Shown here: positions 1-6,799 of the stretch, one piece after another
Position numbering within the stretch: position 1 is the first letter of the stretch
How the letters are laid out: every line of letters begins with the position of its first letter
Source of the DNA: Flavobacteriaceae bacterium UBA3179
Lineage (GTDB): Bacteria > Bacteroidota > Bacteroidia > Flavobacteriales > Flavobacteriaceae
Length of the DNA: 10,640 nt
Reading direction: 5' to 3'
Assembly: GCA_002364245.1 (NCBI GenBank)
Contig: DEXR01000051.1
Location: 22,038-32,677 of the forward strand
Made by a program: the position numbers and the translations under genes
Notes under the pieces: generated by a model
Database searches by the model: none
The model's input: the letters and a program-made list of their open reading frames with translations, nothing else
Told to the model about the DNA's origin: nothing

Positions 1-183
1 GAGTTTGGCATATCTTTTGGAGTAGGATTACCAGTAAGTAAGTCATTTTCTAATATTAACCTCGGTTTTGAGGTGGGAAGGCGCGGAACTAAAGACGCTG
101 GACTAATTCAGGAAAATTTCTTCAATGCATTTATAAGCTTGTCATTAAACGACAGGTGGTTTCAAAAAAGATTGATAGATTAA
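1..183 (+). CDS. C-terminal end of an outer-membrane beta-barrel-like protein (5' truncated)
   Basis: Sixty codons in frame 1 run open from the window edge to a TAA at 181-183, so this is the 3' end of a gene that begins upstream. The peptide alternates polar and hydrophobic residues (for example FGISFGVGLPV, INLGFEVG, FISLSLND) and has short charged turns, which is the pattern of membrane beta-strands. It ends in NDRWFQKRLID, a tail like those I associate with Bacteroidota outer-membrane barrel proteins. The next gene begins 23 bp downstream on the same strand with no terminator between them, so this is probably the upstream member of the envelope operon. The exact family (for example FadL/OmpP1-like) cannot be decided from this fragment. 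The coding call is firm; the barrel assignment is inference. Confidence 0.7.
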   Translation, partial: EFGISFGVGLPVSKSFSNINLGFEVGRRGTKDAGLIQENFFNAFISLSLNDRWFQKRLID

Positions 184-206
184 TTATTAAACACTAAACT
201 ATAACT

Positions 207-1565
207 ATGAAAACGAAAGCGATTTTAATTTTAACGGCCTTAACCTTATTGGTCGGTGGTAAAGGCTTCGCTCAAATGGACGATTGCGGCCTTAACTTAT
301 CCTTGTTTACTGAGCCGGCTAAGGCAAAAAACTATGAGGCTGCCTTACCATATTACAAAAAACTTATAAAAGAGTGCCCAGGTTATCACTTGGCCACTTA
401 TCAATATGCCGAAAAAATGTTCAAACACTTTATTGATAACGGCGATAAAGATAAAATTCAAGATTTAATTGAATCATATAACCTTAGATTAGAAAATTTC
501 CCTAAAAAAACCAAAGAAGGTGAGGTATTGTCAGATATAGCTAAGCTTAAGTATGAAAATGGTATTGGTACTAAACAAGAGCAGTTTGATGCTTTTGATG
601 AAGCTTTTACCAAGTACGAAGAAGACTTTACAAGTCCGAAAGCCTTATATGCTTATTTTTCATTAGCGGTAGATTTGTATGATGAAGGAAATAAAGACAT
701 TCAGGAAGTTTTTGACCTTTATGATGCCGTTACGGCTAAAATTGAAAAGGAAGAAAATTTGTTAGCTGAAAAGCTTACAGGATATATGGATAAGCAGGAT
801 GCCGGCACAAAACTTTCTTCAAAAGAAGAAAAATATATGAGCGCTTATGAAAACAATCTAAAAGCGTATGGTCAAGTTAAAGGAAGTGTTAACGGTAAGT
901 TGGGTATTCTGGCAGACTGTGATAACTTGATTCCTTTATATGAAAAAGATTTTGAGAACAAAAAAGATGATGTAAATTGGCTGAAAAGAGCTGCAGGACG
1001 TTTAAGTGCTAAAGATTGTGATACGCCACTTTTCTTTAAATTGGTACAACAATTACACACTTTAGAGCCTTCTGCAAAATCTGCATACTATTTAGGTCAG
1101 TTAGCAGATCAAGATGGTGATTCAGGAAAAGCAATGGAATATTACAATGAAGCAGCTGATCTTGAAACAGAGCCATCGGAAAAAGTAAAAATATTTAGAA
1201 GAATTGCTGATAACTTCCGTAGAAAAGGAAGCTATGGTCAAGCAAGAACATACTATAGAAAATTACTTGAAATAAAACCATCAGACGGTAGATCGTATCT
1301 GCATATAGCAAGTATGTATGCAAAAAGTGCTAACAGTTGTGGAACAACACCGTTTGAAAAAAGAGCAATTAACTGGAAAGCTGCAGAGATGGCAGATAAA
1401 GCTGCTCGTGTAGATGCATCTGTTGCTTCTTCAGCAAGATCTGCTGCAAGTAGCTATAGAGGTCGAGCGCCTAGTAAAAATGATATCTTTAGTGAAGGTA
1501 TGGCCGGAAAAACAGTTACTTTTAGCTGTTGGGTAGGCGGTAGTGTAAGAGTTCCTAATTTATAA
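207..1565 (+). CDS. Exported TPR-repeat protein of unknown function
   Basis: This 452-residue protein opens with a Sec signal peptide: basic MKTK, a hydrophobic core at about 5-17, and a likely cleavage after GFAQ near residue 23. No lipobox cysteine is present, so a soluble periplasmic location is expected. Helical repeats fill most of the chain. The clearest TPR units are at about 290-322 (SAYYLGQLADQDGDSGKAMEYY) split by its usual alanine/glycine positions, and at about 327-360, with a weaker one at 42-75. The middle, about 80-260, is charged and helical. The last 60 residues are a distinct tail, from the Trp/Ala-rich stretch near 390 to CWVGGSVRV near the end. Six cysteines (27, 57, 238, 271, 378, 441) remain in the predicted mature protein and could form disulfides. 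It sits 2 bp before lptC, which suggests an envelope role, possibly as a scaffold. I do not recognise a specific function. ATG 207 is chosen because it gives the intact signal peptide. Confidence 0.85.
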   Translation: MKTKAILILTALTLLVGGKGFAQMDDCGLNLSLFTEPAKAKNYEAALPYYKKLIKECPGYHLATYQYAEKMFKHFIDNGDKDKIQDLIESYNLRLENFPKKTKEGEVLSDIAKLKYENGIGTKQEQFDAFDEAFTKYEEDFTSPKALYAYFSLAVDLYDEGNKDIQEVFDLYDAVTAKIEKEENLLAEKLTGYMDKQDAGTKLSSKEEKYMSAYENNLKAYGQVKGSVNGKLGILADCDNLIPLYEKDFENKKDDVNWLKRAAGRLSAKDCDTPLFFKLVQQLHTLEPSAKSAYYLGQLADQDGDSGKAMEYYNEAADLETEPSEKVKIFRRIADNFRRKGSYGQARTYYRKLLEIKPSDGRSYLHIASMYAKSANSCGTTPFEKRAINWKAAEMADKAARVDASVASSARSAASSYRGRAPSKNDIFSEGMAGKTVTFSCWVGGSVRVPNL

Positions 1566-1567
1566 GG

Positions 1568-2155
1568 ATGATCACTTTCAATCATAGTATTAAAAGCGTG
1601 ATGGCAATATTATTTGTCATCACGTTTTTTTCATGTGAAGGAAATTATAAAAACGTAAAACAATTAACCCGAAAGGACAATGAACCTATGGGTATAGGTA
1701 AAGAGATTAATGCAAAATACACCGATTCCGGTAAGGTTGTAGCAAATCTCATTACGCCTATATATTTAGATTTTTCAAACTTGGGTTTTCCTTATAAAGA
1801 ATTCCCCGAAGGAGTAGAAGTTCAGTTTTGGAATGAAGATGACGAAAAAAGCACTGTTACTTCTAAATACGCCATACAATATGAAAATACTGGAATTATC
1901 GATATGAGGGACGATGTTGTGTTGGTTACTCACGATAGTTTAGTGTTACGGGCAGACCAATTGTATTGGGACCAAAAAAATCAATGGGTGTTTACAAATC
2001 AACCCTATCAAATAGAGTTTAAAGATGGGTCTTATAATGATGGCGCTTGGTTCGATTCAAGCCAGGATTTTACGACTTTCCTCTCTCGAAAAAATGCAGG
2101 GGTTCAATTAATTGATACAAAAAAAGAAGAAAAAGATGCACAAGAAAATATTTAG
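1568..2155 (+). CDS. lptC: LptC, LPS export periplasmic bridge component (lipoprotein form)
   Basis: LptC links the inner-membrane LptB2FG ABC transporter to LptA, so that lipopolysaccharide can cross the periplasm. At 195 residues it matches the usual length (about 190). The N-terminus has a hydrophobic stretch at 11-21 ending in FFSC, a lipobox with Cys23 as the lipidated residue. Enterobacterial LptC is instead held by a transmembrane helix. Residues about 55-165 carry the beta-strand-rich LptC/OstA-like fold, with the recognisable run GVEVQFWNEDDE, then alternating short strands such as VVLVTHDSLVLRADQLYWD. The C-terminus is Lys/Glu-rich. ATG 1568 follows the previous stop by 2 bp. The internal Met12 would truncate the signal sequence and is rejected. 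The last 20 bp overlap the next gene. Family assignment is from sequence pattern and context; lipidation is inferred from the lipobox. Confidence 0.88.
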   Translation: MITFNHSIKSVMAILFVITFFSCEGNYKNVKQLTRKDNEPMGIGKEINAKYTDSGKVVANLITPIYLDFSNLGFPYKEFPEGVEVQFWNEDDEKSTVTSKYAIQYENTGIIDMRDDVVLVTHDSLVLRADQLYWDQKNQWVFTNQPYQIEFKDGSYNDGAWFDSSQDFTTFLSRKNAGVQLIDTKKEEKDAQENI

Positions 2156-2336
2156 ACTTTTTGAATACGTTTATTTAGTAATGGCAGTATTCTCACTCTA
2201 TTTGGTGTGGGAAAATTGGGGTGATAACCGAAATCGCGCTTATTTGTTTGCTTTTTTTGCCGTAGTCGCTATCTTTATGTTCTTCTTTAAGCGTAACTTC
2301 CGTAGAAAAATGGAAGAACGCAACAAAAACCAATAA
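2136..2336 (+). CDS. Small two-helix inner-membrane protein of unknown function
   Basis: This 66-residue protein starts at ATG 2136, inside the end of lptC (20-bp overlap). It has two hydrophobic segments at about 9-25 and 35-51, separated by a short polar loop (ENWGDNRNR). Basic residues at the N-terminus (KK, R7) and a strongly basic tail (KRNFRRK) predict both ends in the cytoplasm. An upstream in-frame TTG at 2112 would add eight residues, mostly lysines, and enlarge the overlap. ATG 2136 is preferred because it follows a purine-rich stretch (GAAGAAAAAG) and needs no rare start. The stop shares one base with the next ATG (TAATG), so translation is probably coupled to the CNNM transporter. 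I do not recognise a named family. Its position suggests an accessory part for LptC or for the transporter, which is inference. Confidence 0.75.
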   Translation: MHKKIFRLFEYVYLVMAVFSLYLVWENWGDNRNRAYLFAFFAVVAIFMFFFKRNFRRKMEERNKNQ

Positions 2337-3589
2337 TGGAAGTAAGTATTCTTGTTATTGTTAGTATGCTTATCCTATCGGCTTTCTTTTCCGGGATGGA
2401 AATTGCATATGTTTCTTCAAATAAAGTTCATATTGAAATAGAGAAGAAGCAAAATGATTTACTGGCAAAAGTACTTCAGAAAATAACCCGTAGGCCTTCA
2501 AAATTTATTACCACTATGTTGGTTGGTAATAATATAGCATTGGTTGTGTATGGTCTGTTTATGGGCGATTTGCTCATGGAATTCATCCCGCTTACCGGAA
2601 TGTCTGGTCTTTTGGTGCAGACTATTATTTCTACCCTGGTAATCTTGCTTACTGCTGAGTTTTTACCAAAAGTATTTTTTCAAATTTATGCCAATAAGCT
2701 AATTAAAGTATTCGCAATTCCTGCTTACTTTTTTTATATGCTGTTTTCTGTTATTTCTGAATTTGTAATTTGGATTTCAGACCTTGTATTAAAGTTGTTC
2801 TTTAAAACTAAAGGCGATAACATTCAGCTTACCTTTAGTAAAATGGAATTAGGGAATTACATCAGTGAGCAAATGGAAACCGTCGAAACCCATGATGAGG
2901 TGGATAGTGAGATACAGATATTTCAGAATGCGTTAGATTTTTCTGAAGTAAAATCACGTGAAGTTATGGTGCCGCGCACCGAAGTAGTAGCGGTCGATAT
3001 AAAAACTACCCCAAAAGAACTAAGCAAACTTTTTACTGAAACTGGACTTTCAAAAATCATTATTTACAAAGAAAATATAGATGATGTTTTAGGATATGTT
3101 CATTCTTTTGAACTTTTCAAAAAACCTACGACAATAAAAAAAGTGCTCATGCCAGTTGTTTTTGTGCCAGAAACGATGCTCGCAAAGGACGTGCTGAATA
3201 TTTTAGCACGAAAACATAAAAGCATAGCGGTGGTAATTGATGAGTATGGCGGAACTTCTGGAATTATGACAGTAGAAGATATAATTGAAGAGCTTTTTGG
3301 TGAAATAGAAGATGAACACGACAGTATTGAACTAACAGAAGAGGTGCGTGCGGACGATCACTATAAGTTTTCTGCCCGTCACGAAGTCGATTATCTAAAT
3401 GAAACATACAAGTTTAACCTGCCGGAAAACGAAAACTACGAAACCTTGGGGGGTCTAATTGTTTATTTTACTGAAGGAATCCCTAACCAAGGTGAAATAG
3501 TGGAAACGGAAGGTTTTTTATTTAAAATTCTTGAAGTTTCAAATACAAAAATTGAAATGGTAGAGCTGTTTTTAAAATCTGAAAACTAA
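2336..3589 (+). CDS. CNNM/CorC-type (hemolysin-family) membrane ion transporter with CBS pair
   Basis: A 417-residue inner-membrane protein with the full CNNM-CBS-CorC_HlyC layout. The CNNM (DUF21) domain spans about 1-170. Its helices lie near 3-25, 60-80, 92-112 and 125-152, and it has the characteristic FFSGMEIAYVSS at 17-28, VGNN at 63-66 and TAEFLPK at 106-112. The MVPRTEV motif at 211-217 opens the first CBS motif; the second CBS lies at about 265-325 and ends in DEYGGTSGIMTVEDIIEELFGEI. The CorC_HlyC C-terminal domain is at about 335-415. Characterised relatives move Mg2+ or Co2+ (magnesium efflux in bacterial CorC), with the CBS pair binding nucleotide. The flavobacterial gliding protein GldE shares this layout, but the neighbours expected at the gldE locus (such as gldD) are absent, so GldE is not called. 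Substrate is inferred from the family. The TAATG junction at the start indicates coupled translation. Confidence 0.9.
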   Translation: MEVSILVIVSMLILSAFFSGMEIAYVSSNKVHIEIEKKQNDLLAKVLQKITRRPSKFITTMLVGNNIALVVYGLFMGDLLMEFIPLTGMSGLLVQTIISTLVILLTAEFLPKVFFQIYANKLIKVFAIPAYFFYMLFSVISEFVIWISDLVLKLFFKTKGDNIQLTFSKMELGNYISEQMETVETHDEVDSEIQIFQNALDFSEVKSREVMVPRTEVVAVDIKTTPKELSKLFTETGLSKIIIYKENIDDVLGYVHSFELFKKPTTIKKVLMPVVFVPETMLAKDVLNILARKHKSIAVVIDEYGGTSGIMTVEDIIEELFGEIEDEHDSIELTEEVRADDHYKFSARHEVDYLNETYKFNLPENENYETLGGLIVYFTEGIPNQGEIVETEGFLFKILEVSNTKIEMVELFLKSEN

Positions 3590-3710
3590 TATGTAACCTT
3601 TTTAAGAGCTAATAGTGTTCTTTTATCTATTTATCTTCAATCTTTTGAAACATTAACACACTAACTTCAATTTTTTTTAACAAAGTTTTTTATTAATGCG
3701 TTGAAAATGG

Positions 3711-3718
3711 TATTTTCG
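3711..3718 (+). promoter_or_regulatory. Candidate -7 promoter element for the ppiD-like gene
   Basis: TATTTTCG matches the Bacteroidota -7 consensus TAnnTTTG at all fixed positions except the third T. It would place transcription start about 19 nt before the ATG at 3742. No TTTG or TTG sits at the expected 17-23 bp spacing upstream; the only nearby TTG (3701-3703) is too close. It lies in the only sizeable spacer on this strand between the envelope operon and ppiD, where a promoter is expected. The call is weak and rests on position plus partial consensus. Confidence 0.35.
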
Positions 3719-3741
3719 CCCCCTATAAATTTGACTGACAG

Positions 3742-5838
3742 ATGGCAATATTAAACAGTATTAGAAAAAGAGGAATCTTCCTTATTTTAATTATAGCATT
3801 AGCACTTTTTGCTTTTATTTTAAGTGATGTCCTTGCAAAAGGATCGGGGGTTGGTAAAGACCAAGACACCGTGGCAATTGTAAATGGAAACGAGATTACT
3901 CGTCAAGACTTTATGCAGCAAGTAGAAGTTGCCCAGCGTAACCTTGGGCCAAATGCAACTACCGCACAAGCTATGAATATGGTTTGGGAGCGTGAATTGC
4001 GCAACACTTTGCTTACCGAGCAATATGAAGAACTAGGTCTTACGGTTCAAAAAGAACAATTAAATGATGCTATGCGCACTTCATTGGCTACTAACCAGCA
4101 ATTCCAGAATGAATTGGGTGAATACGATGAAGCTTTGGTTCAGCAATATGTAGCTAGTATCAAAGGAAATCCGCAATTATATGGTCAATGGCAAGATTAT
4201 ATAGAAAACATTAAAGAGGCGGCGCTTCAAAATATGTATATGAACCTTGTAAAAGGTGGATTAACATCTACACTGGCCGAGGGGAAACAACAGTACCATT
4301 TTGAAAATGATAAAATAAACTTGCAGTATGCTTATGTGCCTTACACTAAGATTGCCGATGAAGATGTTTCTGTTTCAGATGAAGAAATAAAACAATACAT
4401 CAACGAACACAAAAGTGAATACGAAGTGGATAAGCAAATAGACATTCAATATGTGTCTATTTCCGAGGTAGCTTCAGATAAAGATATAGAAGAAGCTACT
4501 GCAAGTGTAGCAGCCTTGTTAGATGATCGTGAAGAATATGAAGAAACGGTTACTGGTTTCAGAAATACAACTGACAATGCAAGATTTGTAAATGAAAATT
4601 CAGACCAAGGATATGCAGACCGTTGGTATTTCAAAAAAGACTTGCCAGAACCATTGGCAGATACCATCCCGTCTATGAACGAAGGTGATATTTATGGTCC
4701 CTATAAAGTAGAAAATACATTGAACCTAAGTAAGGTTGTTGCAGTTGAGCAGTTGCCAGATTCTGTAAAATCAAGACACATTTTAATCCGTTTTGCTGGT
4801 TTGCAAACAGCACCGCAAGATGTTACGCGAACTAAAGAAGCAGCTGAAAAATTAGCCGATAGTCTTTCTTCAGTAATTAATAAAGATAAAAGTAAATTTG
4901 AAGCGTTAGCTTCAGAGTTTTCAGAAGACAATTCAAACAAAGACAAGGGTGGTGACTTAGGTTACGTAGGTCCTGGTAGAATGGTGCCTGCGTTTAACGA
5001 TTTCATTTTTGATAACAAAGAAGGGACTGTTGGTGTGGTGGAAACTAACTTCGGTTTTCATGTTGCACAAGTATTGGAGCAGAAAAATAAACAACGAGCT
5101 GTGAAAATTGCTACTGTAACAAAAAATATAGAACCTTCAGAAACTACTATCAACAATACGTTCTCTAAAGCAACAAATTTTGAAGTTGCGGCTAAAGATG
5201 GTGATTTTTCCGAAGTAGCGAAACAACAAGATCTAACCGTACGCCCGGTTAATAAAATTGGAGAGTTGGACGCTAACATTCCAGGTGTTGGTAACAACCG
5301 CGCTATTATTACTTGGGGCTTTGGAGAAGAAACCGAAGTTGGCGATGTAAAGCGTTTCAATGTTCCTGGCGGATATGTAATTGCACAATTAACACGTAAA
5401 AGTCCAGAAGGATTAATGAGCGTTTCGGAAGCTTCAGCGAAAGTTACACCAATATTACGTAATAAAAAGAAAGCTGAAAAAATTAGAGCTTCTATTTCTG
5501 GTTCAACCGTTCAAGACGTAGCTAATAGTCAAAACGTACAGGTACAAACTGCTACGGCTGTAACAATGGCAAACCCAACAATTCCGGGTGCTGGCAGTGA
5601 GCCAAAAGTTGTTGGTGCAGCATTTGGTGAAAAAGCAGGAGAAACCACTGGACTAATTGATGGTAAAACAGGCGTATTTAAAGTGCGTGTATTGGCTGTG
5701 AATAAAGCGCCAGAACTTGATAACTACGCAAGTTATGTAAATCAGTTAAATGCAGGTACAAATGCTGTTAACAATCAATTGTACCAAGCTTTAAAGAAAA
5801 AAGCAGACATTGAAGATAACCGTGCTAATTTCTATTAA
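3742..5838 (+). CDS. ppiD: PpiD/SurA-type membrane-anchored peptidyl-prolyl isomerase
   Basis: A 698-residue periplasmic folding factor held in the inner membrane by one N-terminal helix (about 11-31, after the basic NSIRKRG). The start fits PpiD, including the VNGNEITRQDF motif at 47-57 that opens the SurA-like chaperone domain (about 45-190). A parvulin (PpiC) domain covers about 343-449: SRHILIRF with His346, GGDLGYVGPGRMVPAF at 403-418, and FGFHVAQV with His440, so the usual active-site landmarks are kept. The block before it, about 231-335, has parvulin-like length and ends in a similar strand but lacks the RHIL and GGDLG signatures, so it looks like a degenerate domain. The C-terminal 200 residues are helix- and Gly/Ala-rich. 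E. coli PpiD is about 620 residues, so this one is longer. The role in outer-membrane protein folding is known for the family; substrates here are unknown. Confidence 0.9.
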   Translation: MAILNSIRKRGIFLILIIALALFAFILSDVLAKGSGVGKDQDTVAIVNGNEITRQDFMQQVEVAQRNLGPNATTAQAMNMVWERELRNTLLTEQYEELGLTVQKEQLNDAMRTSLATNQQFQNELGEYDEALVQQYVASIKGNPQLYGQWQDYIENIKEAALQNMYMNLVKGGLTSTLAEGKQQYHFENDKINLQYAYVPYTKIADEDVSVSDEEIKQYINEHKSEYEVDKQIDIQYVSISEVASDKDIEEATASVAALLDDREEYEETVTGFRNTTDNARFVNENSDQGYADRWYFKKDLPEPLADTIPSMNEGDIYGPYKVENTLNLSKVVAVEQLPDSVKSRHILIRFAGLQTAPQDVTRTKEAAEKLADSLSSVINKDKSKFEALASEFSEDNSNKDKGGDLGYVGPGRMVPAFNDFIFDNKEGTVGVVETNFGFHVAQVLEQKNKQRAVKIATVTKNIEPSETTINNTFSKATNFEVAAKDGDFSEVAKQQDLTVRPVNKIGELDANIPGVGNNRAIITWGFGEETEVGDVKRFNVPGGYVIAQLTRKSPEGLMSVSEASAKVTPILRNKKKAEKIRASISGSTVQDVANSQNVQVQTATAVTMANPTIPGAGSEPKVVGAAFGEKAGETTGLIDGKTGVFKVRVLAVNKAPELDNYASYVNQLNAGTNAVNNQLYQALKKKADIEDNRANFY

Positions 5839-5860
5839 TAAAAAGTTAGTTTAAAATACT

Positions 5861-5894
5861 AAAAAGCCTTCTTGTTTTCGAGAAGGCTTTTTTT
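5861..5894. terminator. Strong intrinsic terminator between convergent genes, probably bidirectional
   Basis: A perfect 12-bp stem (AAAAAGCCTTCT at 5861-5872 with AGAAGGCTTTTT at 5881-5892) encloses an 8-base loop, TGTTTTCG. On the + strand the stem runs into seven Ts (5888-5894), a good terminator for the ppiD-like gene, whose stop is 22 bp upstream. Read from the other strand, the stem is followed by five Ts and then AGTATTTT, so it can also end transcription of the GHMP kinase operon. The kinase stop codon (5893-5895) directly abuts the stem. Confidence 0.93.
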
Positions 5895-6798
5895 ATAGTA
5901 TCATATCTTCAAAAGGAATAATAGTAGAGTATTCTTTTCTTCGGAAATATTCTTTACTGGCTTCATCGCCAGTTGCCAAAACAAAATCACCACCCCAAGC
6001 ACCGAGGCTTTTTACTGTTCCTTTAAAGTTGGGGAATAATTTTTCTTTTATAGGTTTGATTTTTAAAATTTCTGAAATTGTTTTTTCGTGACTACTCATC
6101 ACGTTTTCAAAATCCCGAAGCGTATAGCATAGCAGAAGTTTTTTCCCAAAATCTGAAATTTTTTCAATGTCTTTTAGAGAAACGTTGTTTTTCCTATACT
6201 GGGCAATGCCCTCTTTGCTATCCTGCTTCTTATTAAGATGCACAAAAAATAATTTTTCGGTAAAATCCCATGGAAGATGTGCTTTTTTAATAATAGGTTT
6301 GCCTTCTGTTACTTGATAGAAAAAAGGTGAGTTTGTTTGGGCTGCTGCAATATCATAGCCGCTGCCGCCAAAACTCTTATACAATAGCTTAAAAGCATCT
6401 ACCCGTGCCCATTGTGCAATATTGTTAATAAGTGTCGAGGAGGATCCTAAACCCCACTCACGGGGGAAGGTCATTTGGGTAAAAGCGTTTTCTCCTGTTG
6501 TATTGGCAAGAAATTCTTGGTTAAGATTTTTTGCTTCCCGTAAAATGGTTTGTAATGTATTAGCTATTAAAGTTTTGTTGGTTTCTAATATTTCGAAAGT
6601 GCTCAAAGAAAATGAAACACTAAACCAGCATTGATTGTTAGCATCAAAGCTTTTCCATAGCAATTTACCTGTCGAGGAGGTTTCAACCGTTAGAGATTGT
6701 CCGTGTTTTGTAGGTATCGCCAAGGCGGTTGCTCCGTCCAGCACTACATATTCGCCGGTTAGTAAAAGTTTTCCGTTGCTGTAAAATGATTTTTTCAA
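5893..6798 (-). CDS. GYDIA-family GHMP kinase (mevalonate-pathway type)
   Basis: A 301-residue cytoplasmic small-molecule kinase of the GHMP superfamily. Motif 1 is GKLLLTGEYVVLDGATALAIP (about 9-29, shown by its key GK, GEY and LDG residues). Motif 2, the phosphate-binding loop, is GLGSSST at 116-122. The family-naming SGYDIA lies at 146-151, and motif 3 (GAWGGDF) is at 266-272, so all three kinase motifs are intact. It is encoded one base after the HMG-CoA reductase stop, which places it in mevalonate-based isoprenoid synthesis, as mevalonate kinase or phosphomevalonate kinase; the sequence does not decide which. The start is TTG (reverse complement of 6796-6798), giving MKKSFYSNGK. The next in-frame Met is residue 109, beyond motif 1, so a downstream start is impossible. 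The family and pathway are well supported, the exact substrate is inference. Confidence 0.9.
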   Translation of the reverse strand: MKKSFYSNGKLLLTGEYVVLDGATALAIPTKHGQSLTVETSSTGKLLWKSFDANNQCWFSVSFSLSTFEILETNKTLIANTLQTILREAKNLNQEFLANTTGENAFTQMTFPREWGLGSSSTLINNIAQWARVDAFKLLYKSFGGSGYDIAAAQTNSPFFYQVTEGKPIIKKAHLPWDFTEKLFFVHLNKKQDSKEGIAQYRKNNVSLKDIEKISDFGKKLLLCYTLRDFENVMSSHEKTISEILKIKPIKEKLFPNFKGTVKSLGAWGGDFVLATGDEASKEYFRRKEYSTIIPFEDMIL

Positions 6799-6799
6799 A

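Noticed and set aside
872..1060. Open frames on the opposite strand inside the TPR, ppiD-like and dipeptidyl peptidase genes, and on the + strand inside the kinase and reductase genes
   Set aside because: All lie wholly within well-supported genes, have no recognisable motif and show low-complexity or Cys/Ser-rich translations typical of shadow frames.
2112..2135. TTG start at 2112 for the small membrane protein
   Set aside because: It adds only a lysine-rich stretch encoded inside the A-rich end of lptC; ATG 2136 is closer to the normal overlap size and has a better upstream context.
2119..2336. Possible programmed frameshift at the A7 run (2119-2125) fusing LptC to the small membrane protein
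   Set aside because: A -1 slip leads to a third frame that closes at a TAG soon after; only a +1 shift would reach the small gene. That gene has its own ATG at 2136 with a purine-rich upstream stretch, so ordinary overlapping translation explains it.
2336..3589. Assignment of the CNNM protein as gliding-motility GldE
   Set aside because: The domain layout is shared, but the neighbours expected at a gldE locus (such as gldD) are not here; the flanking genes are lptC and ppiD.
3604..3622. Weak hairpin AAGAGC-N7-GTTCTT after the CNNM gene as a terminator
   Set aside because: The stem is six pairs with one G-U, AT-rich, and is followed by TTATC rather than a clean T run, so it is not convincing.
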